This document shows, piece after piece, positions 11,691 to 23,364 of a stretch of DNA of 64,000 nt (its first letter is position 1; every line of letters starts with the position of its first letter). The stretch lies in NCBI RefSeq assembly GCF_905220365.1, contig NC_061123.1, positions 2,294,001-2,358,000 of the forward strand. The letters run 5' to 3'. Below the pieces are notes generated by a model that was given only the letters and a program-made list of their open reading frames with translations, ran no database searches and had not been told where the DNA came from. Origin of the DNA: Vanessa cardui. Its lineage: Eukaryota > Arthropoda > Insecta > Lepidoptera > Nymphalidae. Position numbers and translations under genes: made by a program.

Positions 11691-12180
11691 TAAAAAAACA
11701 CGCTCGTGTTTTAGAGTAATTTCAATCAACATTAGAAATAATAAACGGAAAAATTAAAGATAGACGTAAGTCACACAAATGCATAAAAAATAAAACAATA
11801 AAATAGCTGTTCTTATTTGTTACTACTCCATTTGATTTCAAACTGAAATATATTTATGACCTTACAATGGATATATATTACGTATAATCAATATCGCATT
11901 ACGACATCCCCCTGACGTTATCGCTCCTGGAAACATAATGCCAACTCACATCTAAAAACCCCATAAAACCTAGTACCTATGAAAATCTCATTTCTGTATA
12001 ACAAGGTACATACCACGTTGATTTCATTATTTATATTAGATAAATCGGTACATATTGCTTGAATTATTAAACTGTAATTATGTCTTCAGCAAATTTCACA
12101 CTAATTTACTTTCTTTAAACTCTCCAACTTTTTAATAGAACTGACAAATTTTGTATAAGAAAACTCAACACAAGTTGATT
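11691..12180. other. No supported feature
   Basis: AT-rich; nothing recognised. Confidence 0.4.
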
Positions 12181-12250
12181 GGTTTTTCCCTGGATTTTGA
12201 ACCCAGGACTTCCTCCGCGTCTTTATGTAGCCAATGAGGCAGTAGCAATC
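12181..12250 (-). mobile_element. tRNA-like SINE head (different from A and B)
   Basis: On minus: an A-box relative (CTGCCTCATTGGCT) and a B-box GGGTTCAAAATCCAGGG with paired flanks, the spacing of a tRNA-derived SINE head. No cloverleaf acceptor stem can be closed, so it is not a tRNA gene. Confidence 0.4.
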
Positions 12251-14006
12251 AATATGAAATACAAAAAAAAAAAAACAGGAAATCAATTATAAAACCGTAT
12301 AACTTAATTCCATGATTTTCTATGTGCGGATTCGGGTGTACGAAAAGATCCTTAAAAGTGACGTACGATGGAGAATACATAAAAAAAATAGATGCTGAGA
12401 ATATAAAGTCATTTAAAATTAAATCCTAAAAGCAAGCAGGTAGAAAAGATTTAAAAAATATTTCTTTACCAAGTAGACAACAACACAAAACATTGATCTG
12501 TTACCATCCCGCATACCTACTTTCATCCGATCATTTTGCGAGATAAAAATAAAAAATAAAGCATGTCACTTCGCGGTTCATAAACGATCTTCTTGCAAAA
12601 ATGATGCCCATCTGTAGCTTTGATGCTGCATAAAAGATTTATAGTGAGCATTAATCCGTTCATATATACCAGAGTTATTAATAACTGAACTTAGATTAAA
12701 AGAAAGGTTTTAAATAAGAACTTCTTAATATATTGATGATACATAAAACTTGTCACATTTTCGAGCAAGAACTAAAATCAATAAAGACATCAAACTATTC
12801 AGTTCAACAATAACAACAATATCAGAAACATTTGACATAACTATAAAAACAACAAAACCATCCCTGATCTACTTACAAAGGTTTAAAACGGGGTATCAAA
12901 CGAGTAATTCGATATTCCTTTTCACATAACACAAGACCCTCGAAACGTAGCCTGCTTATTTGTAAATACGTAACAGTTAAATTTGATTATAGGAAAGTTC
13001 CTTTGTCGCGGTCACCAAAAGGTTCGGCTTTGTATACACACCTTCACAAACGGAATAATGGACGGGCTCAATCGAACTATGAGGATTTTTGAAGTTCACG
13101 AGATTACTTCTTAATCTAGATGCACGTGCTCTGTTTGATAGTTTATATGGTACCGGAAATGTATGCTATCTTCGAATTATTATTGAGTATTAAGTATAGA
13201 TCGGCAGAAAGTGAAACTGATAAAGTGCTTACCAGCGCTCATAGACTTTGACGTTGTTGTTATAACCATCCGTAGCAAATGTGTCACCTTGCGTTCTGAT
13301 GGTAAACATAAAGATGAATTAGGTACCTTAATATTAACACTGGCTAAATCATCTTTCAATTGTATTACTCCTTGGTCGTAGAATATATGATGGTCACCTA
13401 GTCAGAAAACTTGCACAACTCTACAACCAAAATAAATAAAGTACATACGCGATAACTCTTTGATGCTACACCGCTGCTTCATGCGGCAAAGAACACACGT
13501 ATGAGTAATTATAACACAGCCCGTGATGCAAGTACCTACGCATAAATTGACCTGCAGGAATTTATTCATGATTTCACTTAAGATTTAACAAGAAAAACAT
13601 CATAACATATTCCATCGCTAATCATATCTTAAATCCTTATCAAATAATTTTCAAGAATCCATTGTTACTACAAATTAAGATAAAGCGAAAAAATAAAAAT
13701 ATCCATTGGGATTTATCCCATTAATAATAACTTCCTCTAACCTCTAAGAGGTAATGACGCTATTTCTAGCGTAGCTATTGCAAATAAATAATTCCCACGG
13801 GAATGAAGAAAGTGTTTGCTGGTGGAAATTTTTAATCTTTTTATTAAATATTATATAGATACTTAGCCATTTGTGGGGAACTTAATCATATCAATATATC
13901 CTGATGATCGTATTGATGTTCGATAGAATCTATATAGAAATTGTTAAGTGATAATTTTATGTGCTTTTAAGAGCCTAGATTATGATGTAGTTGTTTATTT
14001 TGAATA
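12251..14006. other. No supported feature
   Basis: AT-rich. Short inverted repeats occur near 13740-13800 (for example CGCTATTTCTAGCG and ATTCCCACGGGAAT), but I see no element ends. Confidence 0.4.
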
Positions 14007-14441
14007 AATAGGCTATTTGACAATGCGAAAAATAAATTGTGAATTATTGTAATCAGTGTATATTATGAGTTTAAAAATGGTTATTTACTATCGAAAGTTG
14101 GAAATAATACCTAGTGTATTCAAAAATCCATAAATTAAAATACATTTTTTCAAAAGTTTGTCACGTGACACAAAACGCTCCTGATTGGCTTATGAAGAAG
14201 TCACTTTCTTGTTAACTTTGCTTTTCTATTATATGTACCACAGATTAAAATACAGGAAAGTGACGTCACCGATCCCATTGCAGCGCCATATTGTTCAAAT
14301 AGCGTTTTTGTGCACTATTTAAATATGGAATTTTTAATATGATATTTTTCGGCAAATATGTATATGAAATAGAAAAAAACTCCTTTACTTCAACTAAATA
14401 ATAAAAAATGGATTTTAAAAATCAGGTAAATAGCCTATTTT
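14007..14441 (+). repeat. ~435-bp repeat with palindromic inverted ends, copy 1
   Basis: The left end has AATAGGCTATTTGAC; the right end has AAATAGCCTATTTT, so the ends are inverted to each other, and each end is itself a near-palindrome. Inside are two 10-bp palindromes, GTCACGTGAC (about 14163) and GTGACGTCAC (about 14261). The same sequence recurs in the same orientation at 17967-18413. Non-coding and MITE-like; no clear target duplication. Confidence 0.75.
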
Positions 14442-14755
14442 CCTTAGTAACCTTATAATTCGGACCACTACTTTCGGATATATTAAAATATGCATAAGCT
14501 TTGGAGGGTTCGGGTTTGCGGTAAGATATATTAGCACTAGGTAGACTTGTCGGATTTGTAAGTGTATTACAATACTTGTTTAAACCACCATTTTGATAAA
14601 CTATATCTTTGAAATTGATTATTATTTTTGAATATCAACATAAATGCTTTAACTATTTATAATAAAAAAAATTAAAAGTTACAACATAAATCATGTTTTT
14701 GGAATGTTGGCAAAAATGTTATTTCGGTTAAGTTATTTTTGTTTTTTTTTTTTTT

Positions 14756-14950
14756 GTTTATGGCATAGGTGGCAAACGAGCTGGAGGCTCACCTGATGCA
14801 AAGTGACTACCACCGCCCATGGACATCTGCAACACCAGGGGGCTTGCAGGTGCGTTGCCGGCCTTTCAAAAAGGAGTACGCTCTTTTCTTGAAGGTTCCC
14901 ATGTCGTATCGGTTCGGAAAAACCGCCGGCGAAAGCTGGTTCCACAAAGT
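14756..14950 (-). mobile_element. Family G LINE 3' end
   Basis: Minus-strand relative of the tails at 2.44 and 21.07 kb and the best copy here. Blocks in order: CGAACCGATACGACATGG, AACCTTCAAGAAAAGAG, GTTGCAGATGTCCATGGGCG, CATCAGGTGAGCCTCC and CTCGTTTGCCACCTATGCCA, then a long A-run (T-run at 14739-14755 on plus). The 5' part is the decayed C-terminus of a LINE ORF. Confidence 0.75.
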
Positions 14951-17016
14951 GGTTGTGCGAGGCAGAAAATGTCAGAAAATGTTACTTTGCAATCTTGAAG
15001 TTGGCACTTATATTAGTACGAATTTAAATCATGTGTAATGTTATCTTCTAGATTCCAATACAATTTTAAACTAAAAAAAATAGAATAGAATATCATAAAA
15101 CAGTACATTAAACATAGATTAACGTTGATAAAGAACAAAGACGCCGAATTATATCCTTCTTTAGCGGAATAACGAAACTTTTGTATCTTTAATACATTTA
15201 ACCTGCAGTCTGTAAACTAAACAAAAGTACGTTACTTGTTAAAACTCTTCGAGATTGTACGGTGTTTTGATACAGATCGGGATAGAAAAGTTTAAAACTA
15301 TAAGAGACAGCAATTAGTTCTACGGAAACGTGGAATTATGTAAATTTTTGGGTATAGTCCAATTAGTAATTCCAAATATACATTTTTAACAAAATACTGA
15401 ATAAAATTTACGTAAGCATATGACGTGTATATTTCGAAACAGTTTGTGTTTGGCCAGTAGTCGAAATTCAGATCATGATCATAATAACTTCGAGTTAGAA
15501 AAAAAATACATTGATAAAACCTTTTTTGTGACTTTTTTGTAAACTAACGAGTAAAAAAGCAGTGGACCAATAAAGCAGGAAACTGTGGTCTTTGTCTGTT
15601 GATACATATATTTTTAAATTTACAGATATGTGTCAAAATGAAAACAGTCACAATATATGATTAAAAATGAATATGTATATTAGAAAAAAAATAACAAACA
15701 TATTTCACTTTCAAAGTCACCTTGGCGGTAAGAAACATCGTTGGAGTTTCCTTCGTCACAAATTAATAGAAGGATGAATTTTCCGCGGCTTTAACCAACT
15801 CCATAGTCATAGCGTTATGAATACTTAATAAAGTTGTAGCGAATGAAAACGTAAACTGACGTAAAGCGTCAAAAGGAAAAATACCACCACACTCGGTCAC
15901 CGAAAAACTGACAGACAATAATTTATTTTCATTCAGTGTACACAAAAGTGGACCTTATGCTTATGTAATAGGATACATGACTGTACTACTTTCAATTTTG
16001 TGGAACATGTCACCCAAAGCTCATGAATAGATATTGCAGTGACAGAACCGCGGAAAATTGGAATTTGGCTCGATGTGAAAATTAGTGTTTTGTTCACTTT
16101 GAGCTTGTTGGATTTTGAAGCACGGTTAATCCAAACGTTACCGGGACGGTCCAGGGAAAGAATAAAGGCGAAGTTGATCTTAGTAAGAGACACCTGAATA
16201 ACTAAATTGTATATACGCTATTCCGACAATAAGAGGAAAAAAAAACAAATAAATAACATAGGCAAATTGACGCTATTTCATTGGCTAAGAGCTTGATTAA
16301 TCTGCGATAGGCATTCATCGTGTGTTTGCGAAAAAATAGCGTTTTGAAAAGTCGACGAAACTGTTATCGGAATTTCGGATCAAATTAAAGTGGAAATAAG
16401 TTAAGTGTAATAGTGTTGTATTATAATTAAAGACATATTAATCATATACTCTTAGTAGTGCACAATATAGCTTAGTTAGCGAGTGCATTGGATGAATTAC
16501 GTAAATCTAAGGTTTATTTATATTTATTCCTACTTTCAACGGAATAGGCTATAAGTAGAATATTCCTTGCATGGAAGCTGTGGTTTTTATACTGGAGAAG
16601 CGTTTTGGAATTACTTTCAAATATACTATTAATAGGAACCCTTTTCAGCATTGTTTAACTTACCAACTATTACTGTAAGAATCTTTGACTCGACAAAAAT
16701 ATATTCCCAGTACAATAAAGAACCAGTTATCTATCTTTTATCAATGGGAAGTGACAATTTACGTCTTTGAGCGGGTTAAGCTATACTTACCAATATCCGC
16801 CCACTTGGATATTTCTTCGTAAAAATTGTATTATATATTACACCTTACAACTCGCTTGTTACCGATTATTATGTTCTAAGGGAGTAATTCGTATTTGTTT
16901 CAAAAAGCAATATTGTGTATTCGTATATAAAAATAACACATTTTTTGTGAATAATCTTTAAGATATTTAAATGTCGCTAAGTAGGTAATATCTATTAATT
17001 TTCTGATAATCACAAA
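14951..17016. other. No supported feature; one slightly coding-like stretch
   Basis: Mostly AT-rich. About 15745-16195 is richer in G and C, and minus-strand open stretches of 60 and 86 codons abut there. A plausible splice acceptor (TATTGTCTGTCAG on minus, about 15910-15922) lies at the junction. I recognise no family and do not call a gene. Confidence 0.35.
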
Positions 17017-17029
17017 GTATATCGACATT

Positions 17030-17344
17030 AGAGCAGAGATGGCCCAGTGGTTAGAACGCTTGCATCTTAACCGATGATTTCGGGTTCAAACCCAGGCAAG
17101 CACCGCTGATTCATGTGCTTAATTTGTCTTTATAATTCATCTCGTGCTCGGCGGTGAAGGAAAACATCGTGAGGAAACCTGCATGTGACAAATTTCATAG
17201 AAATTCTGCCACATGTGTATTCCACCAACCCGCTTTGGAACAGCCTGGTGGAATATGTTCCAAACCTTCTCCTCAAAGGGAGAGGAGGCCTTTAGCCCAG
17301 CAGTGGGAATTTACAGGCTGTTGTTGTTGTTGTTGTTGTTTGTT
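17030..17344 (+). mobile_element. SINE family A, full length with target duplication
   Basis: Complete copy: A-box TGGCCCAGTGG, B-box GGGTTCAAACCC, full body, and a (GTT)n tail. A 13-bp target duplication flanks it: GTATATCGACATT at 17017-17029 and GTATATCTACATT at 17345-17357, one mismatch. It moves by LINE-supplied reverse transcriptase (known for SINEs). It resembles butterfly Metulj-type SINEs as I remember them; I could not check this. Confidence 0.93.
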
Positions 17345-17357
17345 GTATATCTACATT

Positions 17358-17966
17358 GAAAATATTATTTTGGGGTCGTATTAAAAACCAGATTATAATA
17401 AAAACCAAACAAATTGTTTAGATCTGTTACTGTTACACAAAAGTATGTTTAGGCAATTTTTTTTTTCGTATGAAAATGTTCGTTTCCTAACGCACATCGT
17501 ATGCAATTATTTTGTATATATACTGTTTTGTACAGTGAAAATTATGTCCTTTATTTATGTAGTTGTTGACATATGCATGATTTCAGCTACGCCTTTTCTC
17601 AAAAGAGCCAACTCCTCTATCATATCTACCTAGAGTAGGTAGGTAGTTTGATCGCAATATTATTTTCAATTACTTTTATCTCTTCACTCGCAGCATTTTG
17701 ACTCGATAAATATATTTATGTGCGTTCAATGGCTATTTATTGCCGGAAAATCTAAAATACTTTTATTTGCCTGGTAGATACCCGGAAACCTATACACCGG
17801 GCATTTAAATCGAGGATCTCGGGTCTTCGACTTTACACTAGATCAACGATAGTCTTGATCCTTTTTCTATAAAAAACAGGTTAGTGAATACAAGTGAGCC
17901 ATCTATATATATATATATATATATCCATATATATAGATTTTACGGTGGTGGTACAGTATGTTTAAC
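17358..17966. other. No gene; contains AT microsatellite
   Basis: A TA run at about 17903-17935 is part of an AT-rich inverted stretch (ATCTATATAT ... ATATATAGAT). About 17770-17850 has a faint tRNA-like look (TTTAAATCGAGG) but no full head. Confidence 0.45.
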
Positions 17967-18413
17967 AATAGGAAATGCGAAAAATAAAGTGACAATTATT
18001 GTAATCAGTGTCAATTGTGAGTTTAAAAATGGTTATTTATTAACGAAAATTGAAAATTATTCTTAATTTATTCAAAAATCCATAAATAAAAATGCATTTT
18101 TTCAAATGTTTGTGATTTCACGTGACACAAAACGCTCCTGATTGGCCGCGCTTATGATGAAGTCACTTGCTTGTTAACCTAGCTTTTCTACTATATGTAC
18201 CACAGATTAAAATACAGGCAAATGACGTCACCGACCCTATTGCAGTGCCATATTGTCCAAGTAGCGTTTTCGCGCGCTATTTAAACATGGATTTTTTATA
18301 TGATATTTTTCGGCAAATATGTATTAGAAATAAAAAAATCTATCTTTTATTGGGTTCCTTAACCTCTACTAAATAATATAAAATGGATTTTATAAACAGT
18401 CAAATAGCCTATT
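17967..18413 (+). repeat. ~435-bp repeat with palindromic inverted ends, copy 2
   Basis: Same order of blocks as 14007-14441, including GTGACACAAAACGCTCCTGA, TATATGTACCACAGATTAAA, TGACGTCACCGA and TTTTTCGGCAAATATGTAT. The right end GTCAAATAGCCTATT (18399-18413) is an exact reverse complement of the left end of copy 1. The left end here is shortened by an internal deletion after AATAGG. Divergence from copy 1 is moderate. Confidence 0.75.
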
Positions 18414-19480
18414 CCTCACAATAGCAACTAATGGTGGGAACTATTATGTTATATACAGAGTATATGTAACATGACATAGTATTTGGTTTTTTAAAAGAAC
18501 GCAAGTGAACTGTTTGAAATCAATTTACACTTTATATCAAAGATCTCATATTCGATACATTAATATTTATAAAAAACACATCACAATAAATCAAAATTAA
18601 TGTTATAATGTATTTTATATTGCCGCCGTTTTCGTTCCCGCAGCACGTTTCACCACAGGCTATATTGTAAATGTCATTCAATCTGGCCGCGTTACACGTG
18701 CATTAAAACCTCTTTAAAACAAAATTAATTCCAATATTTCGATTTACGTTGTAAATGTATAGCTTGTATAATGTATACGAGAACTATAGTTGATTAATTC
18801 CAAAATGCCGTGGATTCGGTTGATGATCGATTCCATGAGGTTTCATGACATTTTGTTCAGTAATCGGATTATTCCAATCTGGGATAGCCGAAATTCGATA
18901 CGTCGCTATGTAGGTAATGAGATGCGTGGATGAATCATTGTTCTGTTTATACGACCAATGCGTCCAACTCTGTTTATTATAGGAATGAACTATTGTTCAT
19001 TCTTGTTGACTTTTTCTATTCTATAATAGAAAAATAATAAAGTTAATATAATTTTATTTTGAGAAAAAAAAAACGTCGTTGAATGATGTTATACTTTGGC
19101 GTTTACCGATTAAAACGAAAAAATAAAATAAAAATAGATTCAATGATTCAAATAAAATAAAAATTATAATATTAAGTTTTTATTGAAAAACTGCCTTTAT
19201 AGCTCAATAATATTCCACAATAAGAGAATCAATATGCAATAATTATAATCTCAACAATGTAAAAAATTATTTGTTGAGTTAATATAGCATACGAAATAGA
19301 TTTTTATTGAATAATTTCGTAAAATGTTTAGTAAAGTAATGCTGATGTTTGTTACGTTTATAGTAAAAAGAAACACTACCTGCCCTATTAGTTCCTGTCA
19401 CATAGAATCCCAATCTGTAAAATATCATTACAGTTAACCTCAAAATTAATAAAAAAATATAGATACTATTATACTATTTT
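18414..19480. other. No supported feature
   Basis: AT-rich apart from a short GC-richer patch at 18620-18700. No repeat partner elsewhere in the window. Confidence 0.4.
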
Positions 19481-19891
19481 CTTGCCCCAAACTCCTCCAT
19501 CCCGTATAGGACGTCCCTCCCAAAGTTCCTCGCCCTATTAATGTTGGATGTTTGTTAATGTGTATGTTTAGTCCACTTTGTAAATTTTTATCCCAACATA
19601 TTGAGCGTATTAAAATTAAGTTGTAAATATTTTTATGATCGTTCTTATTTGTTGTCTTAATTATAATGTTATATGTTTATATAATTATTTATATATTATT
19701 GTATTGTATTGTTTGTAGGGTTATGGGTTAACAGAGAGTCTACTACTATTGTGCCTTTAAAATTAATAAGCCTGCAATCTCGACTGCACCGTTCAATCTC
19801 CATCGTGTATTATTTATCGTGCATTGCACGTAACATTGGCGAAATAATCTGTGCCCTCTTGGCACAAACAAAAGCCATAAAAAAAAAATAA
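19481..19891 (+). mobile_element. Family I LINE 3' end with hairpin tail
   Basis: Ends with CATTGGCGAAATAATC, a small hairpin (TGTGCC CTCTT GGCACA) and an A-run. The same ending recurs at 45455-45512. The upstream part looks like a 3' UTR with a GC-richer start (about 19481-19545). A hairpin just before the tail is typical of the template recognition end of some non-LTR elements (known in general); the clade was not determined. Confidence 0.6.
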
Positions 19892-20239
19892 TAATTTATT
19901 CTCTAAGTATTTAATATGGATAAGAATTCGGTAGTGTATATTCATTGAAATTATTATTTTATTTTATTTCTCTTTAAGGAGTACTTTTCTTGCCGCGTCA
20001 TGAAAAAAAATTGATGAATTTTTATTCATGCGCACACAGGGACAGAACTACATGATTAAGCTGCTCACTAAAGTGTCAAGTTCCTCTAAATAAGCAATTT
20101 CACACTTCATCTTATTTAACAAAGTTAGTTATATTTCTTTAAATAGTTAATACTTAAATTCGTGACGTCTGACAGCTTTTCTTTACGCGACGTAAGGCGC
20201 ATGAATTCAAATAAAAACTGGCTGAAAATACGAGTTTCA
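19892..20239. other. No supported feature
   Basis: AT-rich spacer between two retroposon fragments. Confidence 0.4.
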
Positions 20240-20460
20240 TTTCGTTGAATTTTCATGTGTTTAATTTTTTTTTATAATTTGTCTTATGAGGGTGAAGGAA
20301 ACCGTTGTTAGGAAACCTACATTAGGGGCCGCCATAGAGGCCCCTTAAAAATACAAAAATAAAAAATAACATGCATGCGTCCAGGGAAACTGCCAACGCA
20401 TATTGTTATAAGCCATACCCTCTTCCCAAAATTGGACAATTTACAGGCAATTATTTTGTT
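20240..20460 (+). mobile_element. SINE family A, 5'-truncated and decayed
   Basis: The body is recognisable from TTCATGTGTTTAATTT through GGTGAAGGAAACCGTTG, AGGAAACCTACAT and CAATTTACAGGC. It has been interrupted by extra sequence holding a small hairpin (AGGGGCC ... GGCCCCT, about 20323-20345). The head is absent. Confidence 0.5.
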
Positions 20461-20510
20461 TGTAGAGTAAGCATTCATTTTACTCGTGATAATACATTCA
20501 AATTATATAA

Positions 20511-20790
20511 CAATACTAACTGTGCCCGCGTCTTCGCCCGCATTTGAATTTAACAAAAAAGTAATTTTTAGTTACGCCTCATTACATCAGCTTTCTCCCA
20601 TTGAAAGTCCCGTAAAAATCGTTACAGCCGTGCTAGAAATTAGCCAGAACAAACATACTCATATACAAACAGACAAAAAATTGTAAAAAATGTTATGCTG
20701 CCATATGTACCGTACATACATGAACATTTAGTAGAAGGCGGTTACTTTAATATTACAAACAGACACTTCAATTTTATTATGTGTATAGGT
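20511..20790 (+). mobile_element. Family H LINE 3' tail
   Basis: Shows CTAACTGTGCCCGCGTCTTC, a GCATTTGAATTTAACAAAAA block, GAAATTAGCCAGAACAAAC and ATATTACAAACAGACAC, in the same order as the 7.65 kb copy but without its middle block. Confidence 0.65.
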
Positions 20791-21030
20791 TATCTTTGGA
20801 TATTCGCCACAAGTCTAAGTACAGCGAAGTAGATAATAGCAATGCTATCACGCTCTGGCATCTCTTGATCACATATTTCCTGGACGCCATTACTGTAATT
20901 GAACATTTGCTAGGACGTACAGCGGCGTGTAATTAGGTAATGCATCGGTTATGTATAACTGTTATTGTTATTACCGGAATATTCTAGCTAATAAACGTTT
21001 CAGATTTCACTTGATTCAAATGCTTTGGAT

Positions 21031-21200
21031 GTGTTTGTATGGGTCATCTGATGGTAAGTGGTCAAAAGCAATGGTCCCTTCAAGAAAAGAGCGTACTCAT
21101 TCCTTAAGCCCCCCGGTGTTGCAAATGTCCAGGGGCGGTGGTAATCACTTTCCATCAGGTGAGCCTCCTGCTCGTTTGCCCCCTATAACATAAAAAACAA
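21031..21200 (+). mobile_element. Chimera of family C start and family G LINE tail
   Basis: The first ~40 bp (GGGTCATCTGATGGTAAGTGGTC) match the start of family C. It switches abruptly to the family G tail (CCTTCAAGAAAAGAGCGTAC, GGTGTTGCAAATGTCCAGG, GAGCCTCCTGCTCGTTTGCC) and an A-run. The sharp join could be template switching during reverse transcription or a nested insertion. Confidence 0.6.
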
Positions 21201-21240
21201 ATCTATTGGATTTTAAAAATTAGGAATAATTTCTCATATC

Positions 21241-21362
21241 AATTTGGTGGCCCATAATCTTAAGAACAAACTCACGAACTTTCATATCCTTCAAATCGGA
21301 ACACAAAAAACTAAGTATTGCCGTCTATTGGTAGAAAATATGTATATGACGACTGGGTGGTA
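21241..21362 (+). repeat. Family C dispersed repeat, 3' half
   Basis: Aligns from CCTTCAAATCGGAACACAAA to GACTGGGTGGTA of other copies, with many substitutions. Confidence 0.5.
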
Positions 21363-22088
21363 TCTTGTTATCTCGTATAATAATTGTTATAAGGGATTGC
21401 GGTGAAATAATATACAACAAGCAAGTCGGTAATATAAATATAATGTTAGAGTTATTGTTTTTTACACATTATAACTATAATTTATTATAATAAGTTAGTT
21501 AATAATATGTATGTCGATCTATTTTTAAAATATATTGTAATGTATTATTTTAATTTTTCACGATTAATACTGGCCGATTGTCTGATACTGGCCGGAAAGA
21601 AAGATAATGTCAAGAAATCGGCGGCAATGTTTGGTGATTTTTATTATTAATTTGGAAGTAAAGAGAATGATAGTCTAAATTTATTGATGTATGATAAGAC
21701 GTATTGTAAAACAGGGATTAGTAAATAAACTGAATAGTGTTAATAAACGAATCTGAATGAATATCGTTGTTTAAACTCGTGACCATCCTGAGAATAATAA
21801 GCAAGTCAATGTTATATAAATGTTAAATGGAGTAGAACGAAAGTTGTCCAATTCAGAGAGATAACTTTGTAAGAAATTAACAACCTGTAAATGACTCACT
21901 GTCTTCCCGGTTGGAAGAGAAAATTTGGAACTTATTCATTCAAGCTGCTCCAATGCCGGTCAGTGCATACTCATATAACATATATCATTCACTCGCAGTT
22001 TATAATTATTTCCTTCGCTAGATAGGTGTGCTTGCCCGGGTTAGAATTTACTACAACGATATAAAAATTAAATACAATTAATTAGAAC
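21363..22088. other. No supported feature
   Basis: AT-rich spacer upstream of a young-looking SINE. Confidence 0.4.
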
Positions 22089-22100
22089 TAAGTTTATTTA

Positions 22101-22382
22101 GAGCCCAGTGATTACAATGCGTGCATCTTCACCGATGATTGCGGGTTCAAATCCAGGCAAGCACCTCTGAATATTCATGTGATTATAAATTCATCATGTG
22201 CTCGGTAGTGAAGGAAAACATCGTGAGGAAACCTGCATGTGTCTAATTTCATAGGATTCTGCCACATGTCTATTCCACCAACTCTCATTGGAACAACGTG
22301 GTGGAATATGTTCCAAAACTTTTCACAGGGAGAGAATGCCCCAGCCCAGCAGTGGGAAATTTACAGGCTGTTGTTGTTGTTG
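22101..22382 (+). mobile_element. SINE family A with perfect 12-bp target duplication
   Basis: Head, body and (GTT)n tail are all present, with small internal deletions. TAAGTTTATTTA at 22089-22100 and 22383-22394 is a perfect target duplication. The 3' duplication ends 84 bp before the gypsy element, so the two insertions are independent neighbours. Confidence 0.92.
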
Positions 22383-22474
22383 TAAGTTTATTTAAGCATA
22401 ACATGATATAATTGCTTCATGTAATCCGATTTACAAACACATGCTAGATATTTAATCATCATTTGGCTTAATGC

Positions 22475-22478
22475 GTCT
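22475..22478. repeat. Target site duplication GTCT, left
   Basis: GTCT directly precedes the left LTR and recurs directly after the right LTR (30168-30171). A 4-bp duplication suits Ty3/gypsy integrases (known). Confidence 0.85.
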
Positions 22479-23349
22479 TGTCGCGGGGACAAAAAAAAAC
22501 TTTTGTTGGTTAAGCAAATTTAATTGAGAAAAAAAAAAAATATTTTATAAAATAATCTGATAAACAAAATGATTTTAATTTACATAAAAAATAATCATCA
22601 GGGGTGAGGTCGTTGACGGTATCTGGTCATGGACATCAACAATTTAAAGCTAATATTAATGAGTTGGCATCTTTAAATTAAGAACGGATAAAGCAAGCAG
22701 GATAGCTCAAACCCACGAATGGAATGCATCAATAAAAGCCGTGCAAACAAAATAGCGGCAGCAGCAGATGCAGCGGTAGCAGCACTGGACATGCAGCAAT
22801 TCCTCCGACGAAGCAGATGCTCGAACTCAGCAACAATTCTCAGCTGAGTCCGTCCAGCAACACCGTAGTACTTCAGAATATACTTTATTTAAAATTATAT
22901 ATGTATTTAAATACATATAAAAAAAAAACACTCCCTCAGGAGTGTTTAAATAAATAGATATTCGGCAACGCCTGTCAAATAATGCACGTGGCCGGTATTT
23001 TATGACGAGGTTTAGTAGCCTAAACCTCTCAAATATATATAATATAATAGCTTGACGACGTAGGTAACCCTCCGTTTACGTAAGTATATAATTCGTGTAT
23101 AATGAGTAAAAGGAATATATCGTTTTAAAATACACAAGTGTCGGTATGCGACCGGCGCCTGCACAACGATAGAATGACGACGCAGAAAACGCAGTGTTGC
23201 CGTTCCACGAAATTGACAGATAATAAAGACAACTACGGTTACGGTTCAAAAATCGAAGTTTTGTTTTAAAACCGATAAATGTTTATAAAAATAAATACTA
23301 TAATTTATTAGAAATAAAATATTGAAAAATTAAAATTTTTAGGGTTACA
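22479..23349 (-). repeat. 3' LTR (left on plus strand)
   Basis: 871 bp, in element sense running from TGTAACCC to CCGCGACA, so with TG...CA ends. I found no difference from the right LTR on reading both through. AATAAA signals in element sense occur, for example at 22884-22889. Confidence 0.97.
22898..22947. repeat. Palindrome plus hairpin inside the LTR
   Basis: A 22-bp perfect palindrome centred on TTTAAA (22898-22919) is followed by an A-run and a 9-bp stem AAACACTCC / GGAGTGTTT with loop CTCA (22926-22947). It is repeated at +6818 in the other LTR. In element sense the hairpin comes first and is followed by a T-run, then the palindrome. It may be a transcript structure near the polyadenylation region; inference only. 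Confidence 0.8.
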
Positions 23350-23351
23350 GT

Positions 23352-23364
23352 ACCCCCTTCCCCT
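23352..23364 (-). promoter_or_regulatory. Polypurine tract
   Basis: In element sense AGGGGAAGGGGGT lies two bases upstream of the 3' LTR. This purine run is where plus-strand DNA synthesis is primed in LTR elements (known). Confidence 0.9.

Noticed and set aside
15745..16195. Possible exon pair on the minus strand with a good-looking splice acceptor
   Set aside because: I see no domain. A faint likeness to insect chemoreceptor C-termini (T-x-C-G-x-x-F-P) is too weak; no further exons found nearby. A protein search would settle it.
17040..17105. tRNA-like head with A- and B-boxes
   Set aside because: It belongs to SINE family A, repeated many times in the window; not a tRNA gene.
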